This document shows, piece after piece, positions 9,001-21,800 of a stretch of DNA of 64,000 bases. Under the pieces are notes generated by a model. It ran no database searches, had not been told where the DNA came from, and was given only the letters and a program-made list of their open reading frames with translations. This DNA is from Phylloscopus collybita (lineage: Eukaryota > Chordata > Aves > Passeriformes > Phylloscopidae), in contig JAJNNQ010000027.1 of NCBI GenBank assembly GCA_027886175.1, forward strand, positions 5,904,001 through 5,968,000. Direction: 5' to 3'. The position numbers and the translations under genes were made by a program. Numbering within the stretch: the first letter of the stretch is position 1; each line of letters starts with the position of its first letter.

Positions 9001-11826
9001 GCCTGGCTTTAATCTGTGCAACGGGCTGGTCTCGCCCTCAGGATCCCCCCCCGCCCCCTCACCGAGCGCTGATGCTGGTCTGGGATGTCTTCTCGCCTTT
9101 CGGTGCCTGCTGGTGCAGCACCCCGCACCATCAGCGACCTCTCAGGCTGCCTGTCCTTCCCTCAGTCTCGGCCCTGTTTCCACTGCTCTGCTCCTCCTCC
9201 AGCCCAGCATCAAAAACACTGCTGAAATAAACCGTTTTGGGGTCCTATATAGGACAAAAAAATTACTTCTGTGGTTGCCAGCCTGGAATATCCACGCAGC
9301 TCTGCCTTGACCTTATGTGCCCTTGGTTAAAGGGATGTTCCATTATTAATCCAGCTTAGAGCTGGATTAACTTTTAAAGGTACAAAAATGCCACAAGCCA
9401 AGGAAGGTGATATATTTTTGGCTGGTTGGAGCTGGCAGACTGCCGGGCAGGGTTAGCAGGCATCTAGAGCTTAGGAGAGGTGCTTTTAGATACAAATCCT
9501 GATGAAAAAAAAAAAAAACAAAACCCAGCCAAACCACCCTAAAATAAATTATGTAATCAAGTAACAGCCAGCAGGTCATGCAGGACAGTTAACATCCCCC
9601 AGATATATTTGTACTCCATGAGAAATTCCCCTTACAGTTTGGATCTGCCCAGTCTGGAAAGCAGAATCACGTTCCCACCTGACAACAGGGATTTGGAAAA
9701 AGTAATTCCAGAGAAGAGCAGAAAAACATACTGAAGAGAAAAATATTTAAGGGCTGCTCCAAAGCCTACAAAAACTGATGGAAAGGGGAGGTTTTTGTTT
9801 TCCTCCTTTCAATAGACATCAGACCATGTCCCTCCCCGGAGGACAGTTTCCAAATGTGGCCACTCTAATGAAGCATTGAGAATCTGCATTTGGAGGCTGA
9901 AAATTCACAGTGATTGCAGCCCCCCAGGTAGGGACTCTGCCTCATTTGCTGTTTGACTGAACTGAGCACAGGGTGGGCATTCCTGGAAATGAGACCTGAC
10001 TAGTAGGAACATGACCAGGAGGAGAGCAGAGTGATGGTTGCGGTTAATGAAATGTGGATTTTCACATGCACCTGCACAAAGAGAGCTGAAATACCAACCT
10101 AAGATACCCCCTCACATTTTAAATCAGGTACTCGGACTGGTAAATACCCTTAGAATATTAATTTATGTATCAAGAGAAAGATGGATTTTAACATATCCTT
10201 GAAAACAAACTCTGAAATACTTTTAATGAGTGCCTCTCATGGAACTGTACACATCCACACCCATGGACTGCTGCTGGCTGCAAATACACATCCATTGTGT
10301 TTGCTCCCCTTGCTGCCTGGAGAAGGGATTTATGAGCAGGATACCTGCTTTTGATGAGCATTCCAGCGAGGAGCTCAGCAGAAAGGGAGAGGGATGATAT
10401 TACAGCACATCTCTTCAGATGCCAGATAAACCAGGAACTCTTGAGATGCTGCTGTTTTGCTCCTTGCAATAAAGTTTCCTTGTTCAGCATAAAAAGGAGG
10501 TGATTCTGGCTGCTTTATCTCTATTACCATGTACCCAACATGTATAAGCAAAAATAGTCAGATAATGAGAAAAATTACCTTTGAATAAGCATCACATAAA
10601 AGGAAATGGTTAAGATCTGCCATGAATTATTCAAGCAGCTCCAAATATAAATTGCCACAAATAGCAAGACAAGATTTTTTTTTTTTTTTTTTTTTTTTGC
10701 CTTTCTGCGTGTTGCATATGTCCTGCAACAACCCAAACAGCACATTCCACTTTGGAAGCTGCATACGGAGAATTGCATCGCCTCGAGGAAATCCAATGGG
10801 AGGCAACGGTACACAGGACAGATGATGCTCTTCCTCGCCTTACAGCTTGCATGTATATATGTTTAAAAGCCATTTTGTGCAACTAGGAGCTCTCAGCACA
10901 TTATGCCCCTTGTTGAAAGCCCACTACTACACCCAGAGGGTTTCACAGAAAATACTGCAGCCGAGGGGAAGCCTGGGTCCCTCAGCTGGAAATTAGGGCT
11001 GTGGAGCTGCAAGGCAATCTGGGCTTCAGTATAATTAAGAGTGATTCTTCACTAAAATGGCAATTTTGTTACTGCAATACTGCAATTTAGAGGCACATGG
11101 AAATTAAAAAAAAAATAATACTGGCTGGTGGCTAGCTAAACCTGTGTAAATCTGTTGGTACCAGCCGGGCTGCAGCACGCAGGTCAAAGAGCTGATTTGG
11201 CACGGGCATGGTGGCACTTGGGCTCGCCTGCCTTTTCTAGGACACAGCACGCAGAGGACAGTGGTAACCTGCACTTGTGCTTGTCTGAGGCTGCGGGGAA
11301 CAGAGCTCCTCTGCTCTGACTTTGGTCACAGTGTAACACCTCTGACGCCTGATCAAATCAAACAGATCGAAGGCAGAGGCGCATCCTCGTGTGACCTGGG
11401 AGAGCCCGGATCAGCCCCCCTCTGCATCCACAGGATTCTGTGTCCTCCCTCCTACTCAGCTTCCGCCTTCACCCTTCCCCTCAGCCTCTCCTTTTCTTTA
11501 AAAATTTGGGTCACCTTGCTTACACTGGCACAGATTTGCCCAATGAAAACTGCTTTTGTGCAGTCCCCCAGGGTAGGAATAAAGTGGGGATTGATGCTAC
11601 AGGGAGACAGACGGCTCTCCGTGCACAGGAATTCAGTTCTCTCTGTCTGGAGGGAAATATATAGATAAGCATTTATATTATTTCTTTTCAGAGTATTCCA
11701 GACAAAGTTCAGAATACGCCAAACATGCAATCTGCAGAAATGCATTGCATTTCTTAAATGCTCGGAGGAAGACAGAAGTCTTTGCTTTATGGGTCTTTAT
11801 TTTTTTTTTTTTTACCCCTTCTTTAT
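9001..11826. other. Non-coding stretch
   Basis: No gene is recognised. It has an A-rich patch ending in AAAACCCAGCCAAACC (about 9505-9535), a poly(T) tract at 10675-10698, and otherwise unique-looking DNA. The 118- and 135-codon open frames (8954-9310, 11261-11668) have no recognised domain and overlap other open frames. Confidence 0.55.
10675..10698 (-). repeat. Poly(T) tract, 24 T (poly(A) on - strand)
   Basis: An uninterrupted T run, one of only three T-runs of 16 or more on this strand. No retroelement body is visible on the side where one would be expected. Confidence 0.9.
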
Positions 11827-11845
11827 AAAACACACACACACACAG

Positions 11846-11879
<34 letters not shown>

Positions 11880-12017
11880 AAAACCACAAAAAACCCACAA
11901 AAAACCCACAAAAAAACCCACAAAAAACCCAAAACAAACCAAAAAAACCAAAACAAACCAAAAAAAACAAACGAACAAAACTCCACAAAAACCAAAACCA
12001 AACAAGAAAACAACAAA
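11827..12017 (+). repeat. A/C-only tract: (CA)n, 26-A run, then CCACAAAAAA-type words
   Basis: A (CA)n core (about 11831-11857, one G interruption) runs into 26 A (11858-11883) and then into A/C-only DNA with words such as ACCCACAAAAA and CCAAAACAAA. Only three G and one T occur. Apparent open frames of 82-136 codons across it, on both strands, are composition artefacts. Confidence 0.9.
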
Positions 12018-14644
12018 TTCTCTGCTGCTTTGAAAGCAGCACACATTTGTGTGTGCCCACTGCTTGAGAGTCTCTCTGCCTTGCCCAAGGAGCATGTGCC
12101 TAGCTCGAGTCCCCACGGTGAGTGGCAGAATCTGCCATATGGAGGTCACCTTGTCCAGGTCCATAAATAGCTCTTTTTCCTAAGCAGGGAAGGGAAGGGA
12201 AGGAGCTGGTGAGAGCAGTGAAAGAGGAGGCTAGCTCGCATCCGTGGCACTGATTGGTGCCAGGGTTACAGCACGCAGAGCCTTGTCATGCCAGCAGCAG
12301 CGGTACCGTCAATCTGCAGGCACAGAAGTCACCTCCTTCCACCGTGGAAACATGTGCCAGCCAGTTTTTCATTTCAGCTTTCACACAGGGGTTTGGATGC
12401 CTTTCAGGAGAGGAGAACAGATATACTTAGGGAAAGGTGTCCTTGGGGAGGCAGCAGCAGGCCCCAGGCAAAGGGATTTGCTGCTTAAGGACATGGGTAG
12501 GGGGCTGCCAGGTGGGTCCCACGCTGTGGGTCAGGGCATGCAGGGGGTTTGATGAGCAGCACCATCCAACCCCACCCCCACTGCTGCTGAGAGCTCTGTA
12601 AAGGCACAGCATGAAATGGTTCAGGTACAGGGACAAAACCACTGTCACTCAGCCCCCCAGTTTGTGGCAAGGACTCCTCTTCCATGCACTGACAACCAGA
12701 GATGGAAAGATTAAGAACTGCACCTTGTGCAGTGAACCTTTTTTGTTTTATTCAGCTTTCAAGATACCAACAACTATGAAAATGCTATAGCAAAACCACC
12801 TGATAGCCAACAAGGTGCTCAGCTAGCACTAAGTAATTGATACCTTCATTTAAAAACAGTGTCAGCCAGAATGTCGTGTCGGAATGACTTTCACAGACCA
12901 GAAAGCACACTGAGGTGTTTGCACTGCAACATCCTGGGGAACAATGGGAAAGTGAGGAAAACATTGCAAAAACAATATTCCCAGGTAAATCACAGGAAAT
13001 TTAAAGGAGAGTAGAATGCCAGGAGGAGGAAACCAGTTTTTTATTTGATTCTTATTAAAAATTGTTTTAGAGTGCCAACACCTGAAGTCTGAACTACCAC
13101 CTCCCTCTTTTTGCCTCAAAACATTAAGCTGATAAGTCATATTAAGGTATAAGGTTAAGGAGGAGGCAGAAGTACCAATCCTGATGCACTCAAATTGCAA
13201 CTTTTTTAGAGAGTTACACCTGGTAGTAGGGAGGTGGTAACGCAGCTGTTATCATCCCTTTGTGAGGGTGATGCCAGTGCCCCGCTCTCTGTCCTGCTCA
13301 GAACCATCCCCTCCCACTTGTCAATAGAGGAAGGGAAGAGCACTTCTCCCCCCACGACATCTTTTTGCATCCCACAGGCTGCAAATCCCTGGTTTGATCT
13401 TGTTCGGTGTGGAACATCTGACATGCCTGTGATGGGGAGGCTTTAACCGCTCTTATTCCTCCTTATGATACCCCTGACTATAGGATTGGATAAAAGGGAT
13501 GAACAGATGGATGGATCACGTATACACACTGCAGAGCCTTTATCCTTCGCTAGGTGTTGGTTTAAGCGATGCACAGTATTTTTAAATAGCCTCTTCTCTT
13601 TTTCCTTTCCCCTTCACAAGTTTTCCTCTAATGTTCCTCCCCTCGGCAGTCTCTCCCCCCCTCCACTCCCGTATAAACACTTTGAGCTCAAGTTTTGATA
13701 CATAAAAAAACACCCAACCACGAAGCAGCCCTAAGCCAATGTTTCCTTTGTCCTTGCTCTTTAAAGGCTGTGGATGCTGCTCAGATGAGGTAACGGGCCT
13801 CATAACACAAGAAGTATGTTTTTCAGAACTTAATGTCCTCTGCCACAGATGTCGTCTCTGCCAGAGGCTTATTAACACCTCAGAAGAGCAAAGCCCTGCC
13901 CACAAAGGGAAGGGAATCTAAAGAAGATACACAAACAAAGGAGGTGAATGTTAAAAGCAGCTAATGAGGGGGAAAAAAACCCTCCACCTTCCCATCACGG
14001 CACTTCAGAACAAGTAGCATTGCCAAGCACTAAAAACCTGGGGATTAAAGAGACAATTTAGGAAGACTTGATGTGGGGAATGGAAATCTCCTGGAAGACA
14101 TTAGAAGAACACAGAAGATCAGCACACATATTTGGGGAAAAGAAGAACCACCTAGAAAAAATATATGTATCTATATGGACAATTTTGCCAGGACTAACAG
14201 AAAAGATAATAAGAAATAATCAGGCACATTTATTTCCTATAAAGAAAATTCAAATTTGAAGGGAAATTGAAACAGGGGGACATGCACAGAGGTTTCATTA
14301 TCAAAAAAGATGTACATTCAAAGGAACTAACTGAAAAAGCAAAGTTGTTTGTTTCCCAACCTTTTTCCTTGAACCAATCCTCTCAGAAACACCAAGAAAC
14401 CCTCAAATACTTGTCTGTCACTGACTTGTCTTTCCTGCTCTAGAACTGCTATGTATTGGTTTTCAAATTATTGTTATTCCCCACACTGATGTACTTGGTC
14501 CTTCATTTTGGTTTCCAGTACTCCAAGAGGCACTCAAGCACCTCTGCCAAGGTGTTCATAGCCATCCCATGGGGCTCCCACCACCTGGGATGGAGTTTCC
14601 CTTCTCTTTCTCTCTGGGGCAAAGTGGGGCAGGTGTCCCTTTAT
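12018..14644. other. Non-coding stretch
   Basis: No gene is recognised. A short (GGGAA)n run lies at about 12187-12203. A donor-like GGTGAGTGG occurs near 12119 without a convincing partner. The remainder looks unique. Confidence 0.55.
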
Positions 14645-14765
14645 TCTTTTGGAGAAACTGAGACAGATCATAAAGACCAGGATTTTCTTGCCAGAGCAAG
14701 ATCCTTGCTCAGAGACTCATGTAACTGGCAGGAATGTGGCAGAGTTCTGGGGCCAGACTGCAGGG
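14645..14765 (-). mobile_element. MIR-like SINE fragment (antisense)
   Basis: GAGAAACTGAGACAGAT at the left and AACTGGCAGGAATGTGGCAG further right, in that order and spacing, match the reverse complement of MIR/CORE-type SINE bodies (AAACTGAGGCACAGA ... CTGGCAGAATGTGGCAGAGC). It is diverged, and the tRNA-derived head is missing or unrecognisable. Confidence 0.5.
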
Positions 14766-16998
14766 TAAGACCCCTTGTATGAAAAATGCATGGGTAAGAG
14801 GTAATCACAGGGCCACAAAAATCAGCAGAAATAAACAATAAGTCAGGATGTTCAAAAGGGCACCATGAGTGATCTGAGCCACAGCAAGGACAATAAAATC
14901 AGCCCCTGAGAGTGTTGCTATTTAAAGAAATGTTTCATATGGAAATGAACAGCCCATAGAGGGATGAGCTGGGTTAGTAACACGCATAATGCTAAAACTG
15001 CCTGGCATTGATCCCCAGCGCAGCGCACAGAGGCTGCAGGGATCACGAAACATATCACTGGGGTTAAGAAAACTCAGGGGGCTAAAAGGGTTCAAAAAGC
15101 TCTTAAGCCAGGTTAGACACTCCTGCAAGAACAGGATGATAATTAAAGCCTTTCCAGTTAGTTAAGTTGCATTCACTCATTCAAGGAGAGACAAACTTTT
15201 AGCAGGGGTCTCACACTTCCTGCCTTTAGCATGAAAAACAAGTCAGTGTGAAAATCATCCTGGACTGCTCCACACTGAAGAGAGGCTGCAGCAAACACTG
15301 AACAACCCATTCCTTGGAAAGAGGTGAATCACTGAGGTGTCCTGGGCACACCATGGGGCTGTAAGTCCCCATGTTGATAAGGACCTTTGGAGGAGACAAC
15401 GTTATTGTCCCTGTGGAACCTTTCTCTGTCACATAGAGGGGTCATAATTCCTTCTTTTTGAGGCTGTCCAATCCAGCCTTGTTAACACCTCATGTGCATG
15501 GAGAGGAAACCCATGGAGCCCCAGCTCCACCCCAGGGTCAAGCATCATGTCTTGGGCACTGGATGCACAGCAAGGAGTATTATAATTTTTCAAATTGTCC
15601 ACCCCTTTCAGAGGATCCCTCCCCAGTTTTGTCAGCTGTCCTTTCCTGTGCAGGGCTGAGCCAGACCAAAGAAAAATCAGGATCATTCAAAGGGCAGAAG
15701 GATGCAGTTTGCCTCAGATGGTGCAGGCTTGGATTGCAGTCAAAGAACTGAATCTTCTGCAGAGATTAACAAGCTCCACAGGTGCAGGGGAAGAACAGGC
15801 TCTTCGAACACAGGAGAAGAAAAACACACAGTATGGAAAAATGCCCACTGCCTGACTCGCTACTGAAACTGTTAAACAACTGTCAGTAGGTTTTCTGGAG
15901 GGAGGTTGGGAGATGCAAAGGTGTGGAAATAGAGAAAGCAGCAGCCGCCGATGTCCCACAGGAAGGAAACGGCGGCCAGCGCTAGGAGATACAATCTGAT
16001 CCTTTGTGTGTTCTGCAAGTGGCCTTGTTGGAATCAAAGACCGTAGAAAACCAGTTTGTGAAATAATGGTGGTGACAGAGCAGCACCTCCCCGTGTCAGG
16101 GCTGTTTCACAGAGTGGGGCTAATTCACCTTTTGTCTGCCTAATAGTACTGCAAAACCAGAATCCCTCCGATCAGAGAGACTGAGCTATTTCATGCTGTA
16201 AACTCTTTGCAGGCAGCCTGACAACAGAACAGGCTCTGTAAAGCATTTCTGAGTAGCAATGAGCCTCAAATGGCACTTCCCAAAGCCTTTCTATCCCATG
16301 GAGAGCAAAAAATGTGGCAGGGAAATACCAGCTTCTCGGGGAAGGGGCGTAAATAGCTCTAAGTGGGTATGGCAGCAAAAGCAATGTGATAATATGAAGG
16401 AAGAGCTGCTGAGATTATCAGTTCCTGGCATTATATTCCCAAAACACTCCTGAAGCCTCACAGCTTCCATATGGCTCATCAGACACATACAATAACATGA
16501 TCGCTCAGAACATTCAGTCCTATAGAAAGGAAACAAGAAACACAGACACGTCCCTGTGCTCCTGCACACACACAGCAGTGACACCAGGGCCTGGGACAAA
16601 AGGGACAGGAGCAAATTCTGTGTTGGAATCAGCTTCCTCCAGGCCTCCTGGTCACAAGTTCATTGTGAACATCAAACCTTTGCAGAGGGTGTGTGTGCTG
16701 CTTCCAGATGGGGAGCAGATCCCACAGAGCCACCAGGCCCATCTACTCAGGTGACATTTTGGGGCTCAAGGGAGACATGATTCAAACCCAAGCTCCCTGG
16801 GGCATCCTGCAGGCGTCTACTGCAGACCAGGGGGTTCCACCAAGTACTTCCAGAGACACAGCTCCATGACAGCCTGACAAAAATCCTGCCTACGAGCAAA
16901 CTGGGGAGCAATTCTGCTGGAGAGAGCAAAGCTCTACTAAAGTGAGTCTGGATGGTGGTGGCTATGTGCAAACATGGCTGTTGTCACATCTTAGTGAC
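14766..16998. other. Non-coding stretch
   Basis: No gene or clear repeat. A phrase near 15462-15490 (GCTGTCCAATCCAGCCTTG) faintly recalls antisense CR1 but is too short to call. Confidence 0.55.
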
Positions 16999-17160
16999 AT
17001 AGAAGCTGTGGATGTCCCACCCCTGGAAGTGTCCAAGGCCAGATTGGACAGGGCTTGGAGCAACCTGGTCTAGTGGAAGGTGTCTCTGCCCATGGCAGGG
17101 GGTGGAAGGAGATGAGCTTTAAGATCTGTTTCCACCCAAAGCTTTCTGTGATTCTGTGAC
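16999..17160 (+). mobile_element. CR1 LINE 3' end, 5'-truncated
   Basis: The body contains AGAAGCTGTGGATG, CCCTGGAAGTGTCCAAGGCC, GGGCTTGGAGCAACCTGG, GTGTCTCTGCCCATGGCAGG and ends in TTTCTGTGATTCTGTGAC, in the same order as avian CR1 3' UTRs with their ATTCTGTG terminal repeats. About 160 bp survive. Severe 5' truncation is the norm for CR1 in birds. No reverse-transcriptase frame remains. Confidence 0.9.
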
Positions 17161-18031
17161 AGCTGAATTGAGCCTCAAAGTCCTCATCCCTTTGCACCAT
17201 TAACAGAGTGAGGTTTTAAGAGAGCAGAAGTTGTGATTAGTTGTGCTAGAAACTCTTGGCTGTTCCCCAGATTTTTCCTAGATGATGTCCTTGTGTGGCA
17301 AATCTGCCTCATCCCAGAGCTGCTGGGGTCATGGTCTTCGCTGACTGTAGCATTTTATTTTCAGTATGAGGAAGGATCAGGCCTGTAGTGAGCTCCAGAA
17401 AAACTTCTCAGTCATGGCTTGTAACCATGAAAACTCCTTCCCCAGCCTACTGAGGCTTAAAAAGATGCAGTTTCAGTTTCTGTGATTCTCTTCCAAGACT
17501 GATAAGCCAGCAGCAGTATTTCTTGTTTCTCAGTCATCTGTTCTTCAGTTTTCAGAAACTATTTCAGTTCTACAAACTGGCCTGCCATCTTCTCCCTTCT
17601 ATGAGACTCTAGCAAGAGAAAAAGGATGAATCACCCTTTTTAAAATTACTTTTTCAAGTGGAGGGTCTCCTTCACAAAGTTACTTATTCCAAGCATCCAT
17701 TGCACTGTTCCTTCTGTGGTAGCTCCCATTTCTTTGATGCTTCCTCTTTGCTCACCGAGGGGTTTGTTTATTTTTATTTTTTTTATAAGCAAAGCCTAAT
17801 TCTTGGTTTTCGTGTTCAAACTCCTCAACCAAGCTCCTTGAGGAGTAAAGTAGGCATACAGAAAGTTAATGAGAAATTCTCCCTCTGTCCCTGAGGATTG
17901 AAGAGGGGATAATTTAGGCAGTGTTTGGAACCAGCTCCGACCCTTTTAAGACTATCCAGCATCGCTGAGGGAGGAGGAGGATCCAACTGTCCTACATTTT
18001 CCTTGTGGATGCTATCCACTAACAGAGCATG

Positions 18032-18106
18032 GATTTTCTTCTATGGCTTTTTTTTTTTTTTTCATGGCTTTTCTTCCATGGCCTTCCTCCCATGGCTGTG
18101 CCAGAT
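18032..18106 (+). repeat. Degenerate tandem repeat of a CATGGC unit
   Basis: Units related to CATGGCTTTTCTTC recur (CTATGGCTTT, CATGGCTTTTCTTC, CATGGCCTTCCTCC, CATGGCTGTGCC) with a period near 13-14 bp after a run of T. Roughly four copies, imperfect. Confidence 0.65.
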
Positions 18107-18834
18107 CCAAGCAGAGCAGGCAGAGCAGGAGCTGCAGTGCTGAGCACCCCAGGCAGCGCTGGGATGCCACACGGTGACAGGCTCCTGCCAAGAAATGTAA
18201 ATTTCCATCACTTCCCTCCATTGGAGACCCAGAAAGCTGATGGTTTCAGGTGCTGGTTACAGGCACCTTCCCCTGGATGGGATCACCTCATTATCTCCTA
18301 ATTAGCCAGATCAGCCTTTCCTCCTCACCAGGAGCAGCCACTGAGCGCCTTCTTCCCTCTTCCCAGGATGGGCTCTCCCCCCGCTCTGCTCGGCCGCGCT
18401 TCACCCTGGGAAATGTTTTGTGATACTTTGGATCCCTTGTAAACCGTATTCTTCCATTTGGGCAGTCTTTCAACTCCATGAAAGTTACACGTTGTTTTCA
18501 TTTCTTCTCAAGTACCTCAGGTCAAAGAAAGACCTGTGTCACAGTGGCTCTAAAAGCCTAATAAAGTCTTTCATCCAGAGACCTGCTTGCTGGCGCAAAG
18601 TCAGGGAAAACAAACTAAGTCATCGAGTGTTGTTCAAACTGTCAGATCCTTTTCAGCATGCTCTTCCTGCCAGCCTGTTCGTGTGCGTTTGGGGGCTGGG
18701 ATGGGGAGGAAGGGAAGGGGGAAAAAAAAAATTCCTGATGGCAGAAAGCCCATGGAACAACTGGCACTTTTCCAAAGCATCCTCCCCCCGGCCCCCAGCC
18801 CGCCTTCATGGGCACAGGCGTCTGCCAATCTGTT

Positions 18835-18837
<3 letters not shown>

Positions 18838-18868
<31 letters not shown>
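18838..18868 (+). repeat. (CA)n microsatellite, about 15 units
   Basis: Uninterrupted CA dinucleotide repeat between TTCTG and TGCACAACAC. Likely length-polymorphic. Confidence 0.97.
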
Positions 18869-18874
<6 letters not shown>

Positions 18875-21800
18875 ACACAAGCAGCAAAATGACTTTCCAA
18901 CAACTTTGCTCACAAGTGCCACTCTGCCCCGGGTTTGGCACCTTGGGCTTTCTCCTCACCCCCGCCTCTCTGGGCTCTGCCTCCCAACGAGCTGGACAGG
19001 TTCCAGTGTTTAAAAGCCCATTTAACCACTCCCTTTTGTTTAGAAATACTAAGCCTTGATCTGATTTTATCGACCCTGCAGTGCCAAGAGGAGGAGGATG
19101 CTGAGGGTTTCTGAGGATCCTGCAATGAGCTGAAAAGCTCCACGAGCCCTTCAAGAAGGGCTTTGCCCACTTTGCAGCAGCCCTTGTGCTATTGTGGAGC
19201 CCCAGAAGGAGAGAGTGTACCATTTATGGGACCACACAGGATGGCTTCCACTCTTGCTGTTGTGCACATTTCTCCCTTTGAAAACTTCATTACTGGCACT
19301 GAGGAGCCAAAATTCAGCTCTGTGCTTGGCTGGCACTGTCTTTTGATGGTTAAATAGCTTTCTTTACACTCTTCACCTTGTTCAGTGCTGCTATGCCCAG
19401 AAAATTCAGAACAGCAGGGGAGTGAGGCAAAGAGGCACGAACAGGACCTCTGCTCTGATTGACAATTGTAATCTTCCTGGGTATTGTTAGGAGACATCTT
19501 TCTGCACTTGATAAACCCAGCATGATTACATGAAACATATCCTTTTAAAATATATTTCTCTTTTTCATAAAGCAGGTAAAGCCAACTGCATTTAGAGCTA
19601 ATTTCAATGCCTTTGTACAGTGTAGCATTTGGATGCCCTCTTAAGGATGCCGGGTTCGAAAGTTTGTCTTTTCTCAAAACCCCAGAGAAGCTCTTAACAT
19701 CAGTGACAGAAAGGGCTGTCAGATTACAAGTCAGACAGAACCAGAGAGCTCTGGAGTAACAGGAGACCCTTCCCAAAAATACATCTCCAGTTCCCACACG
19801 ATTATTTCTTTGAGAAAGCACACGCATTCTGTAACCACACACTGACCACTGAGATCACCAGACAGGTTTTGGTTCAATTCTTCATCTCCATCATCCCACC
19901 AGTTCTGTGCTGTGGCTCATCAGGGCACTGCATCAGGGCACAGGGGGAGGAATTTAAACATCCACAGAGCTGCTATAAATTTGAATGAATGCGAACAGTT
20001 TCTCATCTATGGCAATTTGCACCAATCAAGGCTGTACCTTCATGTATCCGGCAATCTGGAGGAAAGAGTCTGCCTCCTGCTAGGCAGTTACTGACACATT
20101 TTTAGCTTCCCTACGTTGGCTCTGCCCTCCTCTACTTTTCATTTCCCACCAAAGAGAAAACATAAAGGAAGTGATGATGAACAGGCAGCTGTGGTCAACA
20201 GAAGACGTAGCATGATCGAGAGAGATCCTATCTAAAAAGTTCACACAGGAACAGCCTCACTGGCACTGAGAACAGCAGAGCCTGGAACAATATCACTGAA
20301 AAACAAATTACACACAGGCACTATCCAAGTCCAAACCAGTCAGATATTTTTGATATCCTGCAGCTTCAAAGGGGATAACAGGCAGTTGAGTGCTAGTGCT
20401 GAAGATCACGTTAGCCCCACTGGATTATTCAGGTCATGCTAAACAGCAAATTCAGTGGATTAAAAGAGTTCTCATTCCTGCTGTGCACTTTTAACAGTCT
20501 GCGACTTACACAGAGGGCCGGGGATGCTGTGTACGTCGCACGTCTTGTGTAGCACTTTATAGTCAGACAAGCTCAGCAAGGGGCATCTGCCTTCCTAAAA
20601 ATTGCCATTGACCCACTCCTGTTCAGGAACACTGAGAAACCAATGGACTCACCCAGCAGCTATGTGAAAATCTCTTTGCCAAGCCATGCAGAACTCACTT
20701 TTGTGTCTGCAGTGCATCGGCGCTGTATTACCATGACAAAACCAAATTGCCACCATTGAGGACAGTCTTTGCTAACACAACAGCCCTTCTCTGGTAATAA
20801 ACTCGTGCTCACAAATGACGGCACAATGAGGGGATGTGGGACTGCTAGAGGATCTCTGGGGTAGCAGCCAACAGCTTTTCAGCCTTTTTCTTGTCTGACC
20901 CAAGTCATTCTCCACGCAGGCGTTGGTGTAAAGTTCAGCATCACAAAGCTTGGCCAACATCAGGGCGGCGTCATTGTCTCACATTAATGTACAATTCCTG
21001 CAATTGCTGCAGAGCAAATGGCAGCACAGCCCCACTTGTCATGGCAAAATATTTTGGGGGTTTCTGCTGTGTCTAGCACTGTCTTTGCTCTCATTACGGG
21101 TCAGTGAAATCGTGGGTGTTTCTACAGAATGCCCAAAATCTGTGTGGTACCAACCCCATTAATACTGAAACCACCCACAGTAATTAAGGCTGTATTTCAG
21201 ATGTCAATTACAAGCCTTTTGTAATCATTGAAAATGGGGATTTACAGGGACAGCAGGTCTTGGGTCAGGCAGCAAGAGAAGCATCCAGGTCTGACCCAGC
21301 TCCTACCACCTTCTTGCCAACCCCCAGCCCAGCACAACAGAGAGAGAGCTCCCCAGGGCCATTCTGTGGTGGCCATTGCCCATTTAAAAAAACCAAATCC
21401 TTCAATGGGTGAGTGAGCAAATGGCAAATAAATGAACAGGGATACTTCTGCCTGATTTTTCAAAGTACATTCTGCTGAGGTGGAGTCTCTTATGTCTAAC
21501 AGAGGTATGAATTGTGCAGCTCTCTTCCCTTCAGGAGGAGCAGCAGTGGGGTTTGCCCTTTCCTCCACTGTCCATGCTGGAAAACTACTAGGAAGGAAAT
21601 ATTGAAACTTCTACCTCTGTCAAAACTGGGAGAGATTAGCTGTCAGACTTAAAAAAAAAATATTATGAGAGCTGATAGACAGAGACACCTACACACTGCT
21701 TCGTATGGCACAGAACTGTTTTCCAAAAAAAAAAACAAAAAACAAAAAACCTGGGCTAAAAATGAAAACGGTCAGTCCCAGAGCAGGTCAAGACACAAAT

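Noticed and set aside
11678..12164. Frames of 82-136 codons rich in Phe/Val/Cys or Lys/Thr/Asn
   Set aside because: Products of the (CA)n and A/C tract.
15455..15500. Possible antisense CR1 fragment
   Set aside because: GCTGTCCAATCCAGCCTTG is suggestive, but the flanks do not continue the CR1 consensus.
18420..19842. Frames of 193-217 codons on both strands
   Set aside because: They overlap one another on opposite strands, the longer ones around 18.8 kb cross a (CA)n microsatellite, and none has a recognisable motif or promoter/splice context.
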